Below are positions 12,171 through 25,763 of a DNA stretch of 64,000 nucleotides, piece by piece. The DNA comes from Embiotoca jacksoni. Its lineage: Eukaryota > Chordata > Actinopteri > Embiotocidae. The stretch spans positions 3,675,622-3,739,621 of the forward strand of contig JAKOON010000027.1 in the NCBI GenBank assembly GCA_022577435.1. The letters are read 5' to 3'. Numbering within the stretch: position 1 is the stretch's first letter; the number at the start of each line of letters is the position of its first letter. Below the pieces are notes generated by a model, which saw nothing but the letters and a program-made list of their open reading frames with translations, was not told where the DNA came from and ran no database searches. The position numbers and the translations under genes were made by a program.

Positions 12171-15100
12171 AAGGAATGTCAAATCAGCTCAGACTCCATA
12201 TTTTTTTTATTTTTTTAAGCTTGCCTTTGCCTCGACATGCATTCATTATTAAGCAGCCAGACAGTTGATAAGATTGGGCTCCATGCTGTTTACCTCGAGT
12301 ATCCTGACCACTCACAGCTCTGCGATCACTTCCACCATTTCCAGCTGATAACTCCATCAACAGCTCATCATAAACTATTACTTGTTTGTTATTTTTCAAA
12401 CAAAAATGCTAAATATTCTCAGTTTCCACCTTCTTAAATATAAATTGCAGCTTTTCCATCACTGTGAATTAGCTGGAGACTTGAAACTGTGGTCATATTT
12501 ATACATAGACCAGTGGGATTAAGGAAATAACTGATGGAGCAATTGATAATGACATTTACACTTTATATAAGCTAAACATCTTATCAAAACAAATCAAAAT
12601 CTTTCCACAATTCCCCTAAAAACCACATCCTGCCAGTGTAGTACTTGTTCTAGATTAGTGCCAAACAATGAGACCTACACCCAAACAGTATTAGGTGCCC
12701 AGCTGAAAGCAATACATGAAAAATTGATGCAAGACCGGCATGCTGATTCTGCCAAGAACCATACTTGTCTCCCCCTCATAGACACACACTGACCCATATC
12801 CTGGAGTTTGTGGCTTTGTTTTTGTTTTCATCTATTTTGCAGAATTTTTTTGTACTCAACAAAAACACATTTCAAGGAGTCTCTGCGTTAAAAAGCGGCT
12901 TAAAAAACAGTTTAACCGGCCGTACCGATCATTTCAATATAGTATTCTGTTCCAGTCCCTCCGTTTGACAAATATGTTGTCTTGAATAATGCAACTTACA
13001 TTCATTTATTACAAAAGCTGTAAACGTGAACTAGGAGAAGCAGTTCCAGTCAGGATGTGCATAAGTGCAGATGTTTTAACACTTCTAAATATAGTCCACG
13101 CGGCACACATACAGTGTGATGGGGTGTAGCTGTCGTGTAAATGATAAAAGACATCCAGCCACATACAGTAGCCTACTTTCTCCTCGCCATGCGTAAGTGT
13201 TGGTGTCTGCTATGGCAGCGCCGGCTCTACAATCCCCCAGTCTGTTTTATATTTAATGTGTATTTCATTATTCAGGCCTGCTTGTTTGCAGTTGTAGACC
13301 CATCTCCATTGCAATTGAGGTGGCGTGTGCGTGTGCGTGTGTGCGTGTGTGTGCGTGTGTGTGTTTTTTTCCCACCTCTCCTATCGTCACAATGACACTG
13401 AGAACAGAGTGAATTATTGCATCGCTGTGGGCTAGCATAGGATAAGAATAACAGAGCGCAGTGAGAGAGGGCGCAGCAGCAAGGACGGCCCTCTGTCGTC
13501 TTTCTGTCTCACCTCTCTCCGTCCTCCGTTCCTCAGATGTTACTATGGCCACAGTCAATGGCCGCCTCTTGTCGCTTCCTCTGGCTAATTGTTACCCACC
13601 CCCTTTATTGCAGGCTGAAAGCTTTTCCCTGAGAGAGTGAGGAGAAAAACAAGATGACACATCGCTGGTCTGCCGCTGGCCTTTTTCTATCCAGCATCAA
13701 CCAGCCTCCTAACAGTCCTGTTTTTGTGCTTCGGTCTATTTCGGCGATACTGTATGCTGTTGTTTGTTTTGCATTTAGCTGGTGTTCCACAAAGAGAGGT
13801 GTACTCTGTGGCTGTGGACCCAAATAAAAGGGTACTGAGCATTAAATCATCATATAAATAGATAAACTAGCGATTTACATTGTGTTTATTTGGAGTCCTT
13901 TCCAGTCCGTAATGGGATTTTGTGTACGCGCTTGTTGATGTTCTTTGACTCATCTCGGGTTTATGGCTTTTTAAAATGAATTTCACCAAATGGGCACTCA
14001 ACAAAATGATTAGTCATAGAGGCTGTAGACAGTGCATGGAAAAGCTAAACTGACTTCTGGATGACTCAGGGAGATAAGATTTCGACTTTAAATGTACTAA
14101 TCATACGCTATTACCTTTCATTATTTTACCAAATTCATTTAATTCTTCACGGACTGCCGTTAGAATTCATTTCTTATAGACTTTATATTTATTACTTTAT
14201 TGTTTTTATCCTTATGTTCTTACTTTCTCTGCCACAATTTTGGATTAATAACGTTCAATCTGACCTTATTCCACAGGCCGGAGCTGTGTTGTTGACGCTG
14301 TCCGAGCGAACTGTTTGTCCGAATTTCATAAAATGTATTCAACTTTTTATATTTAACACAAGTCATGTCACCTCTGCATTTTAACCTGGTGTATAATTTC
14401 AAGACGCCCTTATTTCCCCTTTGAAATATGACAGTCTGTTTTTTTTTTTTATTCAAATCTAATTTTATTCTTTATGAAAGAAAGAAGTAAACAGGAAAAA
14501 TAATTGATGCTTCAGGCAAACTAATGCATAACTTTGTGATGGCTGCAGAGTGGCTAATAGAATAGCACTGACAGTTTCTCCTAGTTTGGTAGGATTTCAG
14601 CGTTGTGTGTGTGTCAGGATGCTTGATTATGAAGCAAACATTTTCTGAATGACTGGAGTTTCATTCTTGATATACCTGATCATCTAAGAATCAGTTCATC
14701 CTCTGTGGAGCTGGCAAAAAGCGAGATTTGGGTGTGTTACAAACCTCTCTATACACACTTTTGGTTTTGCTTTGAACCCTACAAATCCCCACTTTACACA
14801 GGGGTCCCTAAGCGAGAGGAATAAGGAACAACTTTAACAGTATTGCGCTTTAAGCTGCTGCATGGTAATAACTCTGACTGTCATTCAGTGAGGCAGTAAT
14901 TTGAAAGGCAGTAAATATCCTCCGCCATAATGAACAAGCGCCGACTGCTGCAGGAGCTCTTCTTTCGAGCCTCTCGGTGTGAATTCATCAGGGCACCAAG
15001 CTTTTCTCATTAAACACTCTTCGGCGGTGCAGAAAGTGGCATCTGCAACCTTAGCAGGAGTCGCGCACTCCCCTCGTCTCGCCGTCGACAGCCTGAGGTC

Positions 15101-15919
15101 GAAGGGAACGAGAGGCGGTGCTGTTTCTCCTCGCTGCACTGGAGCGGTGCAACGGAATAACCGCAAATCAGGTTTCCTCGACAGCGTGGTGCGGTACGAG
15201 GGTCCGGCGTGTTGTCCGCATCACAAACGTACTCCAATTTACTCAGCCGGTCCTAAAGCAAGTAGATACTTAAGCGACTGACACGTCGCCGGAAAATGTA
15301 TCCACGAGTCACTGTTTTTATAAGTCCTGAGTTCACGAGTTGGCCACGGAAATTCTGTTAAACTAATATATTGTAATTTTAGTCACGTGGAGTTTAACTG
15401 ACCGCCGAGCACACGGTGAGCACCACGTCCCGTGTTGTGACCACGAGCTCAGCTGGAGCAACTTGGAGTCGTTGATATTTCCATGAAACGGCTGCTGAGC
15501 TTGCATACTCCTCTGTAAAGTTTTCACTTTTTAGCTTGACCAGAAGAAGGGGTTCGGGATGAATTGTGTGACAAATTTAATGCTATCTTGAGTAATATTG
15601 GCTGGCAGGACAGAGTTGCTGACATTAGCCTGTGATAGAAATAACATAAATGACATGCTCCTTTGGGAGTGACTCTGTTAGCACTGCAGGTTATAAGGTA
15701 TTTGGTTTATGTTATAGCAGATAAGCAGGACTCAAAGTTGTGTTTTATGGTTTTGGGAATGCTTGAAAAAAGTCATTTTTAATAGAACCCAATGTCTCTG
15801 CTTCAGCATGCGGAGAACTTCAGGGTGTGACGGGCATGCAGTTCATTGTATGTTGTGAGATGGTCTTTGTAAATCCTTTCATTAATCATTAATGGAGAAA
15901 AATGCTGTTTTTTGTTTGT

Positions 15920-16380
15920 TTTTTTGTCACGTGAATTTTAAGATCTTTGTGTTTTGGACTTTAGGTCGGACAACATCTGAATCAGGTTTGCTGGCCAAGT
16001 CTGCGATTACACACGAGTAATTTGCTCTGGTATGCAGCAGCTCTCAGCGTTTACTGAACCACAGACATCAGAAGAAGTAAGGACGAAAACATCTTGGAGA
16101 AAGAAACAAGATGATCTGAATAAGTAGCCTTTATTTACAAGTAGTGTACTGATGTAAGTGTTCATCAAGGTGACAGCGAGAGGGACATTTTTCTTTTTTT
16201 TTATATTGGGTAGTTTTGGCGTGTAGTGCTCTGTAGCGCCTGCCAGAGGGGAGAAGCAATACAAGCAATTTGAAGACGTTGCCTTGAGCTTTGAACACTT
16301 ATGATGGGAATTGTGCTTTTTTTTATATCCTGACATTTTTTTTTTTTTTAGCCTGGAGGGGTTAATGAATAACTGACAGA
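15920..16380 (+). mobile_element. Family A repeat copy interrupted by about 280 bases
   Basis: The left part reads 'ttttggactttaggtcggacaa' up to about 15,970. The block that should follow directly, 'acaagcaatttgaagacgtt', begins only at about 16,261 and continues with 'gatgggaattgtgc' and 'cctgacattttt'. The bases between are foreign to the family and suggest a nested insertion. Confidence 0.55.
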
Positions 16381-19345
16381 TTGGCTCGTTCTGTTAAATC
16401 TAAATTAAAAAGGAGACGCGGGGGAGTTTCATTGTCCTATTGCAGCATTAGTGATGGAGAGACCACATAGGTGGGGTGGGTGAGGGGTGAGGGAGATGGC
16501 ACAGGTGGGATTCCTGCTTTTGTGGTCCCTGTGTGTGTGCTTGTCAAGGATTAAAAATGAATAGAAACAAAAGCATCATGCTTCACTGAGGCGCCTCGAG
16601 GCAGACTAGAAGCCATCACCACTTTTTTTTTTTCATTCCTCCGCTCGTCCTCTTGCTCGCTCCCTCTCCGAGTCTCAAGAGCAGCCGAAGCAAAAATCCT
16701 TATAACACTTCCATTTCCGTTTGGTTATTTTTTGCTGCATGCTTTTCACTTCACCGCTCTGTGATGTAACCCCAGTGGTGTGTCAGACTGAAGGTAGGAG
16801 ATGCTCGATGCGGCCTCTCTTTTTTTATTTTTTATTTATTTATTTATTCCCAGACTCTTATTCACGAGCTTTTATTTTAATTTTTGATTTTTTTTTTTTT
16901 TTTTTTAAATGAAGCCCACCCACTCAGTGCTGCGACACAGCTTTTCTCAGCATTGGATGGCGGTGTGGGAGTCAGGGCATATCACTCTTTCCTTCTTTTT
17001 TTTTTTTTGCACTCGCTCTCTCTCAGTTACACGCATACACATTCTCCATCTCTTCCTGCTTCCTCCATCATAACACCTCCATCCATCCAGGACACTGCTG
17101 AGTCGTGGTGCTGTCAGCCGGAGCCTGACGCACTCAGCCACTCACATATGCGTCACCCCTCTGGACCGGCGCCACCACCGTGCTGTTCGCTGTCCTCCAG
17201 ATATACCTCGGTGGCCAGGGTCAGCGGCTCCGGGCTTTTCTGGAGGGCGGGAGGAGGTGTAGCATTATTTTAAGCCAAGGAAACACTTTTTTGTCTTTTG
17301 TTAGAGAGGACTGCCAGGTCATGTTTGGGGCAAGTACACCACCGTAGAGGTTTATCTGTTACAACTACAAACATACAGAATTAATAGTGTCCTGTGAGGA
17401 CTAGAATATTTGCTTAATAAACACAATCTGATGATGATATATCAGACTTTTTTCTGTATTATTTGAAGGAAAAGCGCAAAGCAAACATTTACTCTAATTA
17501 TCCCTCTAAATGATGTAACAACTTAGCTTCACAAGGCTTTGCAGCGAGTCTCAGCTCATTGTTTAGCTGTCAGGCCCCCCAATGTTACTGTTTTCATTCA
17601 CTCTCATTGGGATGGTTTTGGACCTCAGCATGCAGCTGTTTTCAGTATAGAAACCCTCTGCACATTACCTGCTCATCACAAAATGGCGAACAGGCAGACT
17701 AAAGAGCCCGATGTTTCCCGCAGCAGTTGGTCGACATCAAAACGAGAGCTAGAAGTGAGTGAACATTGGACTGAACTCACCATGTGGTCAGAAACATCAC
17801 ATTTCAAAAGAGTGTTAATGTTGCACATTGTGTGCCGGCTGGCAAATAAGCAACTGATTGCTTATTTTTTTTTCCCGCCGCCGCCAAGTCTTTATTTCTC
17901 CTCAAGTAGGATATTGGGCTCCATCTTACACTGCGTCAAGCGCAACACAAGTGTTTTGGCTATTTTCAGACTTAAGTCATTTAAATGGTCCCATAAAGCA
18001 CTCGTTGTTTAAACGGCAAACATTTTCTCGTGGTCATCTGAGTGCCTGCGGATGTGTTGGTCCTAAAATGTGGTGCGCAATTTACCAACAAAAACCTGGT
18101 CTTATTAATAGTGCAGTATTTTAAGATACATGGTTCTGCTTTGTTACACAAAATGGTCAGGGACAAGCAGCAGCTCACACATGCAAAAGATTAAATATAA
18201 AACGATTACAGCGTGGAAATTGTTCCCTCTGCGCTTGTTTTCCTGGTGCTTATAACCCGCTGTTATAACGGCACCACTAAGGTGCAGGTTCACCTGACTC
18301 TTAAAGGGAATGGGAGATTAAACTCTTGATTTACTTCATTTTATGCTCAAACAAGTACAGCCCTTTTGAACCGTGGGCCTCATATTGCGCTCCGTTGATC
18401 TGCTATTAAGTTGGCAAAAGTGGAGGATACGCCCTAAATGCGCTCGTATGCCGAAGCCGTTTGATGACAGGAGAGATATCTAACAACGCTTTGAGACTAG
18501 AACGGTGCTCCAGAGTTGTGCTGCTTAATCTTATCGGACGGTTTGGATTTCATTTTAAGCTGCTAAATGTTTACTTGCAACATTAGCTTATTTTTGATGT
18601 TACATGAAAATCAGCCGCTATAATCCCATCGCAAATAACTAGTACATGTTCTGTAAGAGGAACGAAAAGGCACGGAGACATCAGTAGTACGAGCTAAAAA
18701 AAGACCTGCATTAGATTTTGTTCTCGCCCCTGGGTAATCAACAGTTATGTAACAACAGGACAAGGAGAGATACCCCTGTAGAGCTTTGGGCATGACTGGG
18801 ATACGAGGATATTTCTTCTTTTATTGCATCTGCTGTTGCTCGGTAAATTGGAAGATGCCGCTGATCTACAGTTTGCTCTCGGCAGGGACGCCAATATGCA
18901 GCAATAAAGATCCACCTGCGTTATTTGCAGCGTTGTTATCTTAGGAATTAAATACTCTTTGTTTTAGAGCTACTTTGTCCAAATTAGAGCTAAAACATTC
19001 ACTCTTTCGCTCTGTATCCATGTTTAAGACATGAAAATAAGACGCAATCCTCCATATGTTTGTGTGCATTGGGTGTTTAATTAATACTGTATTGATTTCA
19101 CCACACATAGGGAGAGTTAATGAGGACACATTATACCTTCATGTGTAGATAATCTTACAAAAAAATCATTACAAAAATATCAATGAAAGCAGTCCCATTT
19201 AATATACGACTATTATACCTCTCATATGCCCTGCTATATTCTATATAATGTTCCACTTTCCAAGGTCCCTGTGCTCCCGAACTTTCAAAGACATTACATG
19301 TAAATGGTAAAATAAATATATATGCATAAAATCTAGTATTCAATT

Positions 19346-19610
19346 ATTTTTCAATTCATTTTTATTTCTATAGCGGCGAACCACACCAGTCTTCTCAGGA
19401 CACTTAACGTGGTAAGGTCAAGACCTTAGAATACAATTAAGAGAAGCAAAACAATTCAACAATTTCCACATGAGGGACAGTAGGAAGAAAAAAACCTCTT
19501 TAACAGGAAGAAACCTCAGACAGAAGCAGGTGGGAGGCCGTCTGCCTCGACTGGTCGGGGTGAGGGGAGAGCAGAGAGAGAAAAGAGCAGCAGAGAGAAA
19601 CGATAAACAC
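19346..19610 (+). mobile_element. Teleost interspersed repeat ('ttaacaggaagaaacctc' family)
   Basis: Starts with 'cattttttatttctatagcggcgaa'-like sequence and contains 'tttaacaggaagaaacctca', then 'gcaggtgggaggccgtctgc' and 'gactggtcggggtgagggga'. I recognise this block order from a non-coding repeat found in many teleost genomes, but I do not know its formal class. Confidence 0.7.
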
Positions 19611-20631
19611 TGTAAACACAAAGTTATGGAGTCCAGAGATCTAAAATCAGTCCAGTTGGTGCGTTCAGGATTGAGACGGTGTTGCTTGTGTGTTTGAATT
19701 TCAGTTTTTTTTGCAGCTTTATTCTCTTCAGCAGGCAGTAGGCATCAGAGACATTCAGAAGTGTCTTCTACCCACACAGAACATCGCATGCTGGCAGGCA
19801 TCTTCCTCTTAGCCCTCTCGCTTGTAAAAAAAAAATAATAAGAGACACACATTAAATCAGAGCTGATATGGGCGTCGTCTTAAACCCAGCTTGTAAAACC
19901 GTTGGCCCTCTTTCTCCTTCCGTCTTAGTACTTTAGATCACCTGCATTGTGCCGTCCCCGCAGGTCCGTAACACCGTCCTCCCTCCGCTGAGAGTCTCCA
20001 CAACTGGCGCAGTTTGTCCTCCCCTCGATATTGGACAGCTTAAGGGTTGACAGGATTGTCTTTTGCCCTGTCACTGAAGGCAATACAGCCAGTGACGAAC
20101 AGTCGGGCGTACCCCACTCCCACCCTCAACCCGGCTTCGAAATCTACCACAAGGTTGAAGAGTTAAGAAGTGCAGCCTTGACGGAGTTTAACAGAAACTT
20201 CTGCAATTCTGCTCGTGTGTTTGCATTTAAAACAGGGAGGAGTGTCAGTATTAGCAAGATGGCTAATGTAAAAGCACATGAGTAATTTTTGTTATTCTCT
20301 ACTCATAATTTTGCAGTCGTGCTTTAGATTTCCATCACCACTTCCCTCTTTCATCTGTGATTTGTCATAACAGATGTCTGAATAGCTGATTCCACACCGG
20401 AGATGGGCTTCTACCCTCTAATGTGTTGTTGTTTTTTTTGGACATACGGTTAGATATGAAATTAATATGTAAATGTGCTTTTGGAGAGGGAGACATGAAT
20501 TTTTCATTATACTACTACGTGTTCGAAATAAGGAGTAAAAGTGCAGCTCAACGGACCGAAGTAGAATCTGCTTGTTGTAGCCCCCACCGACAAGATCAGT
20601 TCTCGAATCTCAGTATAACATGCATACTCTT

Positions 20632-20668
<37 letters not shown>
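20632..20668. repeat. (TG)n microsatellite
   Basis: TG dinucleotides for about 37 bases, followed by a few TGTTG units. Confidence 0.98.
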
Positions 20669-20669
<1 letters not shown>

Positions 20670-20833
20670 GTGTTGTGTTGTGGTTTGGATGAAAGTGGCT
20701 CCCTATTGTTTTACATTGGCAGGATGTCAGAAGCCTCCACTTCCTGTGGTCGACCAGGGCTGGCTCACTGCAGCGATGGAGAGAAGGCACTTGACAAGCT
20801 CTCTTACAGAAGATATGTGTGTTGGTGTCTGTT

Positions 20834-20901
<68 letters not shown>
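20834..20901. repeat. (TG)n microsatellite
   Basis: Pure TG run of about 68 bases, 166 bases after the previous array. Confidence 0.98.
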
Positions 20902-20902
<1 letters not shown>

Positions 20903-21324
20903 TCCTATGCATGCAATTTTTTGTGTTCACTTATACGGAGGCTGATACTAATGAAGATGTCCGCCAACTTTACGACCGAGCAGATGTCTGCGCTCTCGTG
21001 CGGCACGCTGTGGGGCTGTGATTCATTAAGGTGCTCCACTTTGTTGTGAATCTGATTAAATCCAGCGTAAATGAAAGTCAAACCTGAGGCGCCGAGAGTT
21101 TGTCTGAGACCTGCAAACTTTTTCCTTTTTGCATCCCTTCAGATATGATTTAACGATGAATTGATAAGTTTAGGAATCGACAGCAGGAAGAGTGTCCTGA
21201 CTGAATGTCTGCCGACAAAACAACTGCAACGTGAGACTCAAATGGTGCTGAAAGAATTAGGTGATGAATCAGTTACATGTTTAGATGATAAATGTGTGAG
21301 AGTGATATGCTGGCAGAGACTTAA

Positions 21325-21480
21325 TAGATGGCTGTTTTGATTATCATTCAAGTAATTTATCCAGAAAAACTGTCAAATATTTGCTTAATCCAGACTCTGA
21401 AATTGTGGGGATTTTCTGCATGTTTCTCATTTGTATGATTCTACTTATCTTGGCGTCCTTTTCTGATCTTTCCTCTGCCT
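21325..21480 (+). mobile_element. Family A repeat fragment
   Basis: Contains 'ttgattatcattcaagtaat', 'aaaactgtcaaatatttgct' and 'attgtggggattttctgc', matching the first half of the family. The second half is missing. Confidence 0.5.
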
Positions 21481-21559
21481 TTGCCCACTTTGTCATTATA
21501 GCCACATTCATGATTATTATTTCTCAAACATATTGTGATATTTGATTCCACCCAGCTCG

Positions 21560-21885
21560 TACTAAGTTCCTCCTGCCCATCCCCACTTTTTAAACCTTTA
21601 AGAGAATCAATGGTGGCCGTAAAACTTATAAAAACACAAAGGACCTCTGTAGAGCCGGTCTTGGGTTTGTCCCCTCTGGGCTACCGTAGAAAAACATGGA
21701 CGTGCAAAATGGCGCAGGAGGACCCGCTCTCTATGTAGACGTGAAGGGCTCATTTTAACTGAAGAAAACATTATGATTCTTAGTTTCAGGTGAATATACA
21801 CTAAAGAAAACCTAATTTTGAAAATGTTATTCCATTTCTGCACATATGTCCCCCTAAATCATACACACACCGAGCCTTTAATCAA
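21560..21885 (+). mobile_element. Teleost non-autonomous repeat ending in 'tacacaccgagccttta'
   Basis: Blocks seen in order: 'gggctaccgtagaaaaacat', 'caaaatggcgcaggaggacc', 'tatgtagacgtgaagggctc', 'tttcaggtgaatatacacta', 'tttctgcacatatgtccccc' and a terminal 'cacaccgagccttta'. I recognise this as a very common teleost repeat whose usual end is 'tacacactggaccttta'. Non-coding. Confidence 0.75.
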
Positions 21886-24800
21886 AAGAACCTTTAGTCA
21901 AGGGACCGAATGCACACATAAATATCTATATTTTGTGATTCCTTGAGGTGCACTTGAGTTGTGTTTAATTGCCCTGCTCCGAGGCTCTCGAGCAGTCACT
22001 TCCCAGCATCCTCTCTGGTGACATCAGAAGTTGCCGTTTTGGCAGTGAGGGTTGTCGCTCTCTGCAGGATTCAGCACTGATTCACTTCTTGGCATTTACC
22101 TTTTTCACTTCTGAAGTTTTCGTTTTTAACACTTTAAATCAGCCTCTACTTCGGGAAAAAAATGACCCGTGTTACCTACTCACAGAAGACAACGCCATGT
22201 GATATACGCCAGGCACATTGATTTTTCTTTGTGTGTGGGCTACTGGGTGCTAAATAGATGTCAGAATGTTTTGTTATCCTACCTCGCACAGGATCCTTCT
22301 GTTTCTGCATCTGATTTATGGGGATTAGAGATTAGTTCAGTTCTCATAAAGGAACGGTATCATAGGATTAGAGGACATTGCAGGGAAAGTGCGCATTTAC
22401 GTAGAAAAGCAGCATTTCTTGTCCCAAATTTAAATAATTGTTTAAATTTCTGCCTTTGTCAGTTTGTTTTCGTGCGTAGAAAAAAATAAGAATTGACAAA
22501 ATAGTGTGAACTACCTGCTGAATGGCCCCTGTAGCTTATTTTGATTGAACGTTGAGAAGAATTTGCTGTGACATGGAGAGTAACTGCAGTTTAATTAGTG
22601 CTCTCGTTTTGCTTCCCGGTGAGAACCCTGGGATTGACAGGGCACTGCAGAGGCAATAATCAAAGGTAAGAAGTGAGGAGGAGAGGAACTGAGCCACGCT
22701 GAAGCACTGCGCTGTCAGTGAGTGAAGTCATTGAGCTGAAGGATGTAATTCTCCGGGCTCCTAATATCCGGGATGTTTCTCTCTTACACGGCTCAGCTGC
22801 AATTTTATTCTCTTTTCATTGTTGGATATTGTTAATTTGGAGGGTCCCTCAAGAGAAAGACATTGATTGGACTTCTGGAAGTGGATCTGCTGGCTCCTTT
22901 TGTGTGTGACGTGATTGGTTTGTCACAGTAAAACAACCGAATGCATTTTAAGTTGTAATTTGTTCCACCTACTGTTCTTCAGGTTCGTCATTTTGTGGAC
23001 GTCTCGCATGCCGATCACAACTTCAAAACGTGTCCCGGCTTCGCCGTCAAAACACTTTAAGCACTTGTCTTCAGTGATCTCCAAAAAGCTCCCAATTTCC
23101 AGCAATCACACTCGGACAGTACCTGAGAAAGAGGCCTGGTCCTGGAGCCGGAGGTCACGTTGCACCGCCAACACTGACGGGTTCATCAAAGTCAGCCTGA
23201 ATGATAATGATAGCAGAGTTCTCCCCGCCGTGCTCAGTGGGATCACTATCAGATGCCACGCCGACTTCTCCCATAATCACTCTTTGTCAGAGTGCAAAAT
23301 TGGCTCACCCCTCTGACATCCTAACACGGCAGCGTGGCATCAGAGCTGCGAAGAACAGCCAACGGAGTGACTGCGCTATTATTTCTGAGGTGTTTTTGTT
23401 TTTTTTTACGTTCCGGTAGAGCAAAGCTTTGATTTTTTTTTTTTTTACAGATGAGCAGGATGTGGTGACAGAGCGCCGACCATCTGTTCTAACTCCGAAA
23501 CAATTACCGAACTGTGCTCGGTCCGTATTCTCACGAGTGTCTGACAGACGTTCTGTCAGGAGCCAGAATGATGTCCACTGTTTGTGTCCGCGGCCGGAGT
23601 GAAAACACGCCTGTGTCTTCTGTCAGCCCTCCCTCTTTCATGTTCCCCGCTTAATAGACCGTGGATCCTGTGTGGCAGGACATTGCACTGTGATCGCTGG
23701 TCACAATAAAAGCTTTCAGGGTTGGATAATAGAGAAACAAAGATATGTCTCCCAAACCTGAAAAGAAGCACTTAGCGGATAGAAAAGAGGAAAGAAAGCT
23801 CAAAGTTTGCTTTGTGTCGTTCTTCCCCAAACGCTAAGCGACAAAGTGATTTAAATCAAAGGTTTAAGGTAGATTTTAACGTTATTGAAAATGAATACAA
23901 ATTTCCAGCAAAGCCTGCAGCTCTTTTTCTTTCCTTTGCTTTTTACGCTAAACCTGCTTTCCATGCGTAATACACTTTGTGAAACAGAGCTGTAGTTTTT
24001 AGAATAAAGAAAATGTTTGTAACGTAGTCATTTCAAGCTTCTGAATTTGTCTCATGACAAACAAGTTGCTCTAAACCTTTCCGTGCTCATCGGAAACCCC
24101 CGCAGGAGCAAGTGTGCACAATCTGTTCCTGCGTGTCGCTGAGCTTTCCGCTCCCAATGTCACACATCTTAAAACGGGCCTGCGTGTGCATGAGTATGTT
24201 TTCACACCTCACCGTGCAAGCGATGCTCATAGCTACCCATCACGTCATCTTCAAGGCCCGTATTGATTTTCACAGCGTCGATTTTACTAGACGATGTGGC
24301 TCATCAGGTGTTCAAGGTGAGAAGCTATTTTCGGTGGCTTTGTTGGTGTCGAGCGTGCGAGCGACGGAGGTGGCGGCAGCACCCTCTTTGTGTTTTTGTC
24401 TGTGCACGCCAAGTGTATAAGAAAATACTTTTTTTTGTTTTTTTGTTTTTTTTTTGTTGCTGAGATTTTTCTCCCAAAGTGCGCGTTTTGATTTTTACAT
24501 TTTGTCGGTGCAGCTATTAGTTTGACATTTTGACACGGTGGCTCGGGTCGGGGAGCGCTGCAGATCCTCTGCGGAGGACTCCCTCTTCCTCAATCAGTGT
24601 CAATCTCAGGCCCGGCCCAGTTCTCACACAATCATGCCCCGCAGCTTATTCTATCTGTCCATCGACAAGCCTGATCTTTCCACCAGAGAGCCACTCCAGC
24701 CCGCTGCGAGGCTACTGGCACACACAGCGTGCGAGTCTGCGATGTGGAGCGATAATACTCGAGTATTTGTTTGGGTTTCTGTGGGCCGACGGTGAGCTCC

Positions 24801-25441
24801 GCGATTGAAAAGCTCGCCAGAATACAGAAGCCTTTCAGAGATAAAAGGCCTTCTTGGCTTTCTGCTTAATGCAACAATCTTTGCTCTATCTACACGTAAG
24901 ATAATCCTCCGGCTCATCGGCTAGTTTTTTTTTTTTATTCACGGAGCTCGCTTTAGATTTTATTAATAGCATCACTGAATTCTACTGGGATCTATTGTTT
25001 CTGAGAATAAATCATTTGTTCCGCACCTCCTCTGCCGGCCTGTCGTGCTTTACAGAAGATCCACCTGCACTTGAACGGGATTATGAAACAATCCCCCTGG
25101 TGACTGACTGTGCTGCCCATTGATGCTGCACCACCCCCACCCCCTCCTCCACCCTCCACCTTCCACCCCCCTTTTCAAGCCCTTTCCACTGTGGCTAATT
25201 CTGCCTGCCTGCTCCCTTGGGCGCAATTGATCCTCATATCATTAGCCGTATGTGGATCTATCCTGGGAAACGCCCACTAGTTTCCCTGCTAGTCCTCGCT
25301 CATTGAACCGTGGAGCTCAGTGGGCTCTCTGATTGCGGCTCCATCGCATGCAAGAGTGGCTGCCATGTAAACTGTATTGTTATCTGCACGGGCAGGCCCC
25401 CCACCTAGAAGATAGCGGCTCGCTGAGGGTTCAGTCTGAAC

Positions 25442-25586
25442 ATGGGGACGCGGAAAAGGTGGAACCTGGCGGAACGGTCCCCCTTTGCCACCATGAGGGG
25501 CCGCTGGAGCCCCAGGAGGAAGGGCGTGGAGGGTCTGTGTGTGAGCAGCCTGCTGGGGGTCCTCCGCTCCCACACCTGGCTGATTG
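25442..25586 (+). CDS. tanc2: Candidate alternative first coding exon of tanc2
   Basis: An ATG with A at -3 and G at +4 opens a GC-rich frame beginning MGTRKRWNLAERSPF. The frame's upstream limit is a TGA at 25,424, which is what a true first exon needs. A second ATG at 25,493 sits in a near-perfect GCCACC context. After 48 codons plus one base comes G|GTGAGG (donor 25,587), and 105 nt further on the tanc2 exon at 25,692 begins with AT. The split codon becomes GAT (Asp), as needed for DGGSE. The residues are basic and match no family I know. The 105-nt gap has no stop, so the whole span 25,442-25,763 could also be one exon. The exon is inferred from frame, start context and phase only. Confidence 0.4.
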
Positions 25587-25691
25587 GTGAGGAAGAGGTG
25601 GCCCTGCTGATGGCCTCCTCGCCGCGTGGCCAGCACCACCACCACCACCGAGCTCACTCCCTTTCTTTCTCTCTGTGCTCCTCATCTGCAG

Positions 25692-25763
25692 ATGGCGGGA
25701 GCGAGGACCTTGCAGACCCCCGCTCGCCCGGTCTAGACCCTCACCTGAGCCACATCGGGCAAG
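25692..25763 (+). CDS. tanc2: tanc2 coding exon (DGGSE...), 72 nt, phase 1-1
   Basis: Preceded by a CT-rich tract and CTGCAG, and followed by GTAAAC. It encodes DGGSEDLADPRSPGL and ends in HLSHIGQ, with a split Gly codon completed by the next exon. The equivalent human segment also starts DGGSEE and ends SGQGGSI, the main evidence for identity; the centre differs, as expected for a disordered linker. An exon with both ends in phase 1 can be skipped without a frame change. The exon that normally precedes it in vertebrates is not in the window. Confidence 0.85.

Larger units (their letters stand above)
9011..25441. other. Long stretch with no recognised coding exon
   Basis: 16.4 kb in which I found no convincing coding exon. 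I looked for the usual vertebrate TANC2 start exon (MFRNSLK...) in all three + frames by eye and did not see it. The DNA carries family-A repeat copies (11,905; 15,920; 21,325), two other teleost repeats (19,346; 21,560), two TG arrays (20,632; 20,834) and many homopolymer tracts. A GC-richer patch at 14,930-15,270 is not protein-like. Confidence 0.65.

Noticed and set aside
14885..15281. GC-richer patch with overlapping frames on both strands as a coding exon
   Set aside because: No protein motif, conflicting frames of similar length on both strands, and no convincing splice sites.
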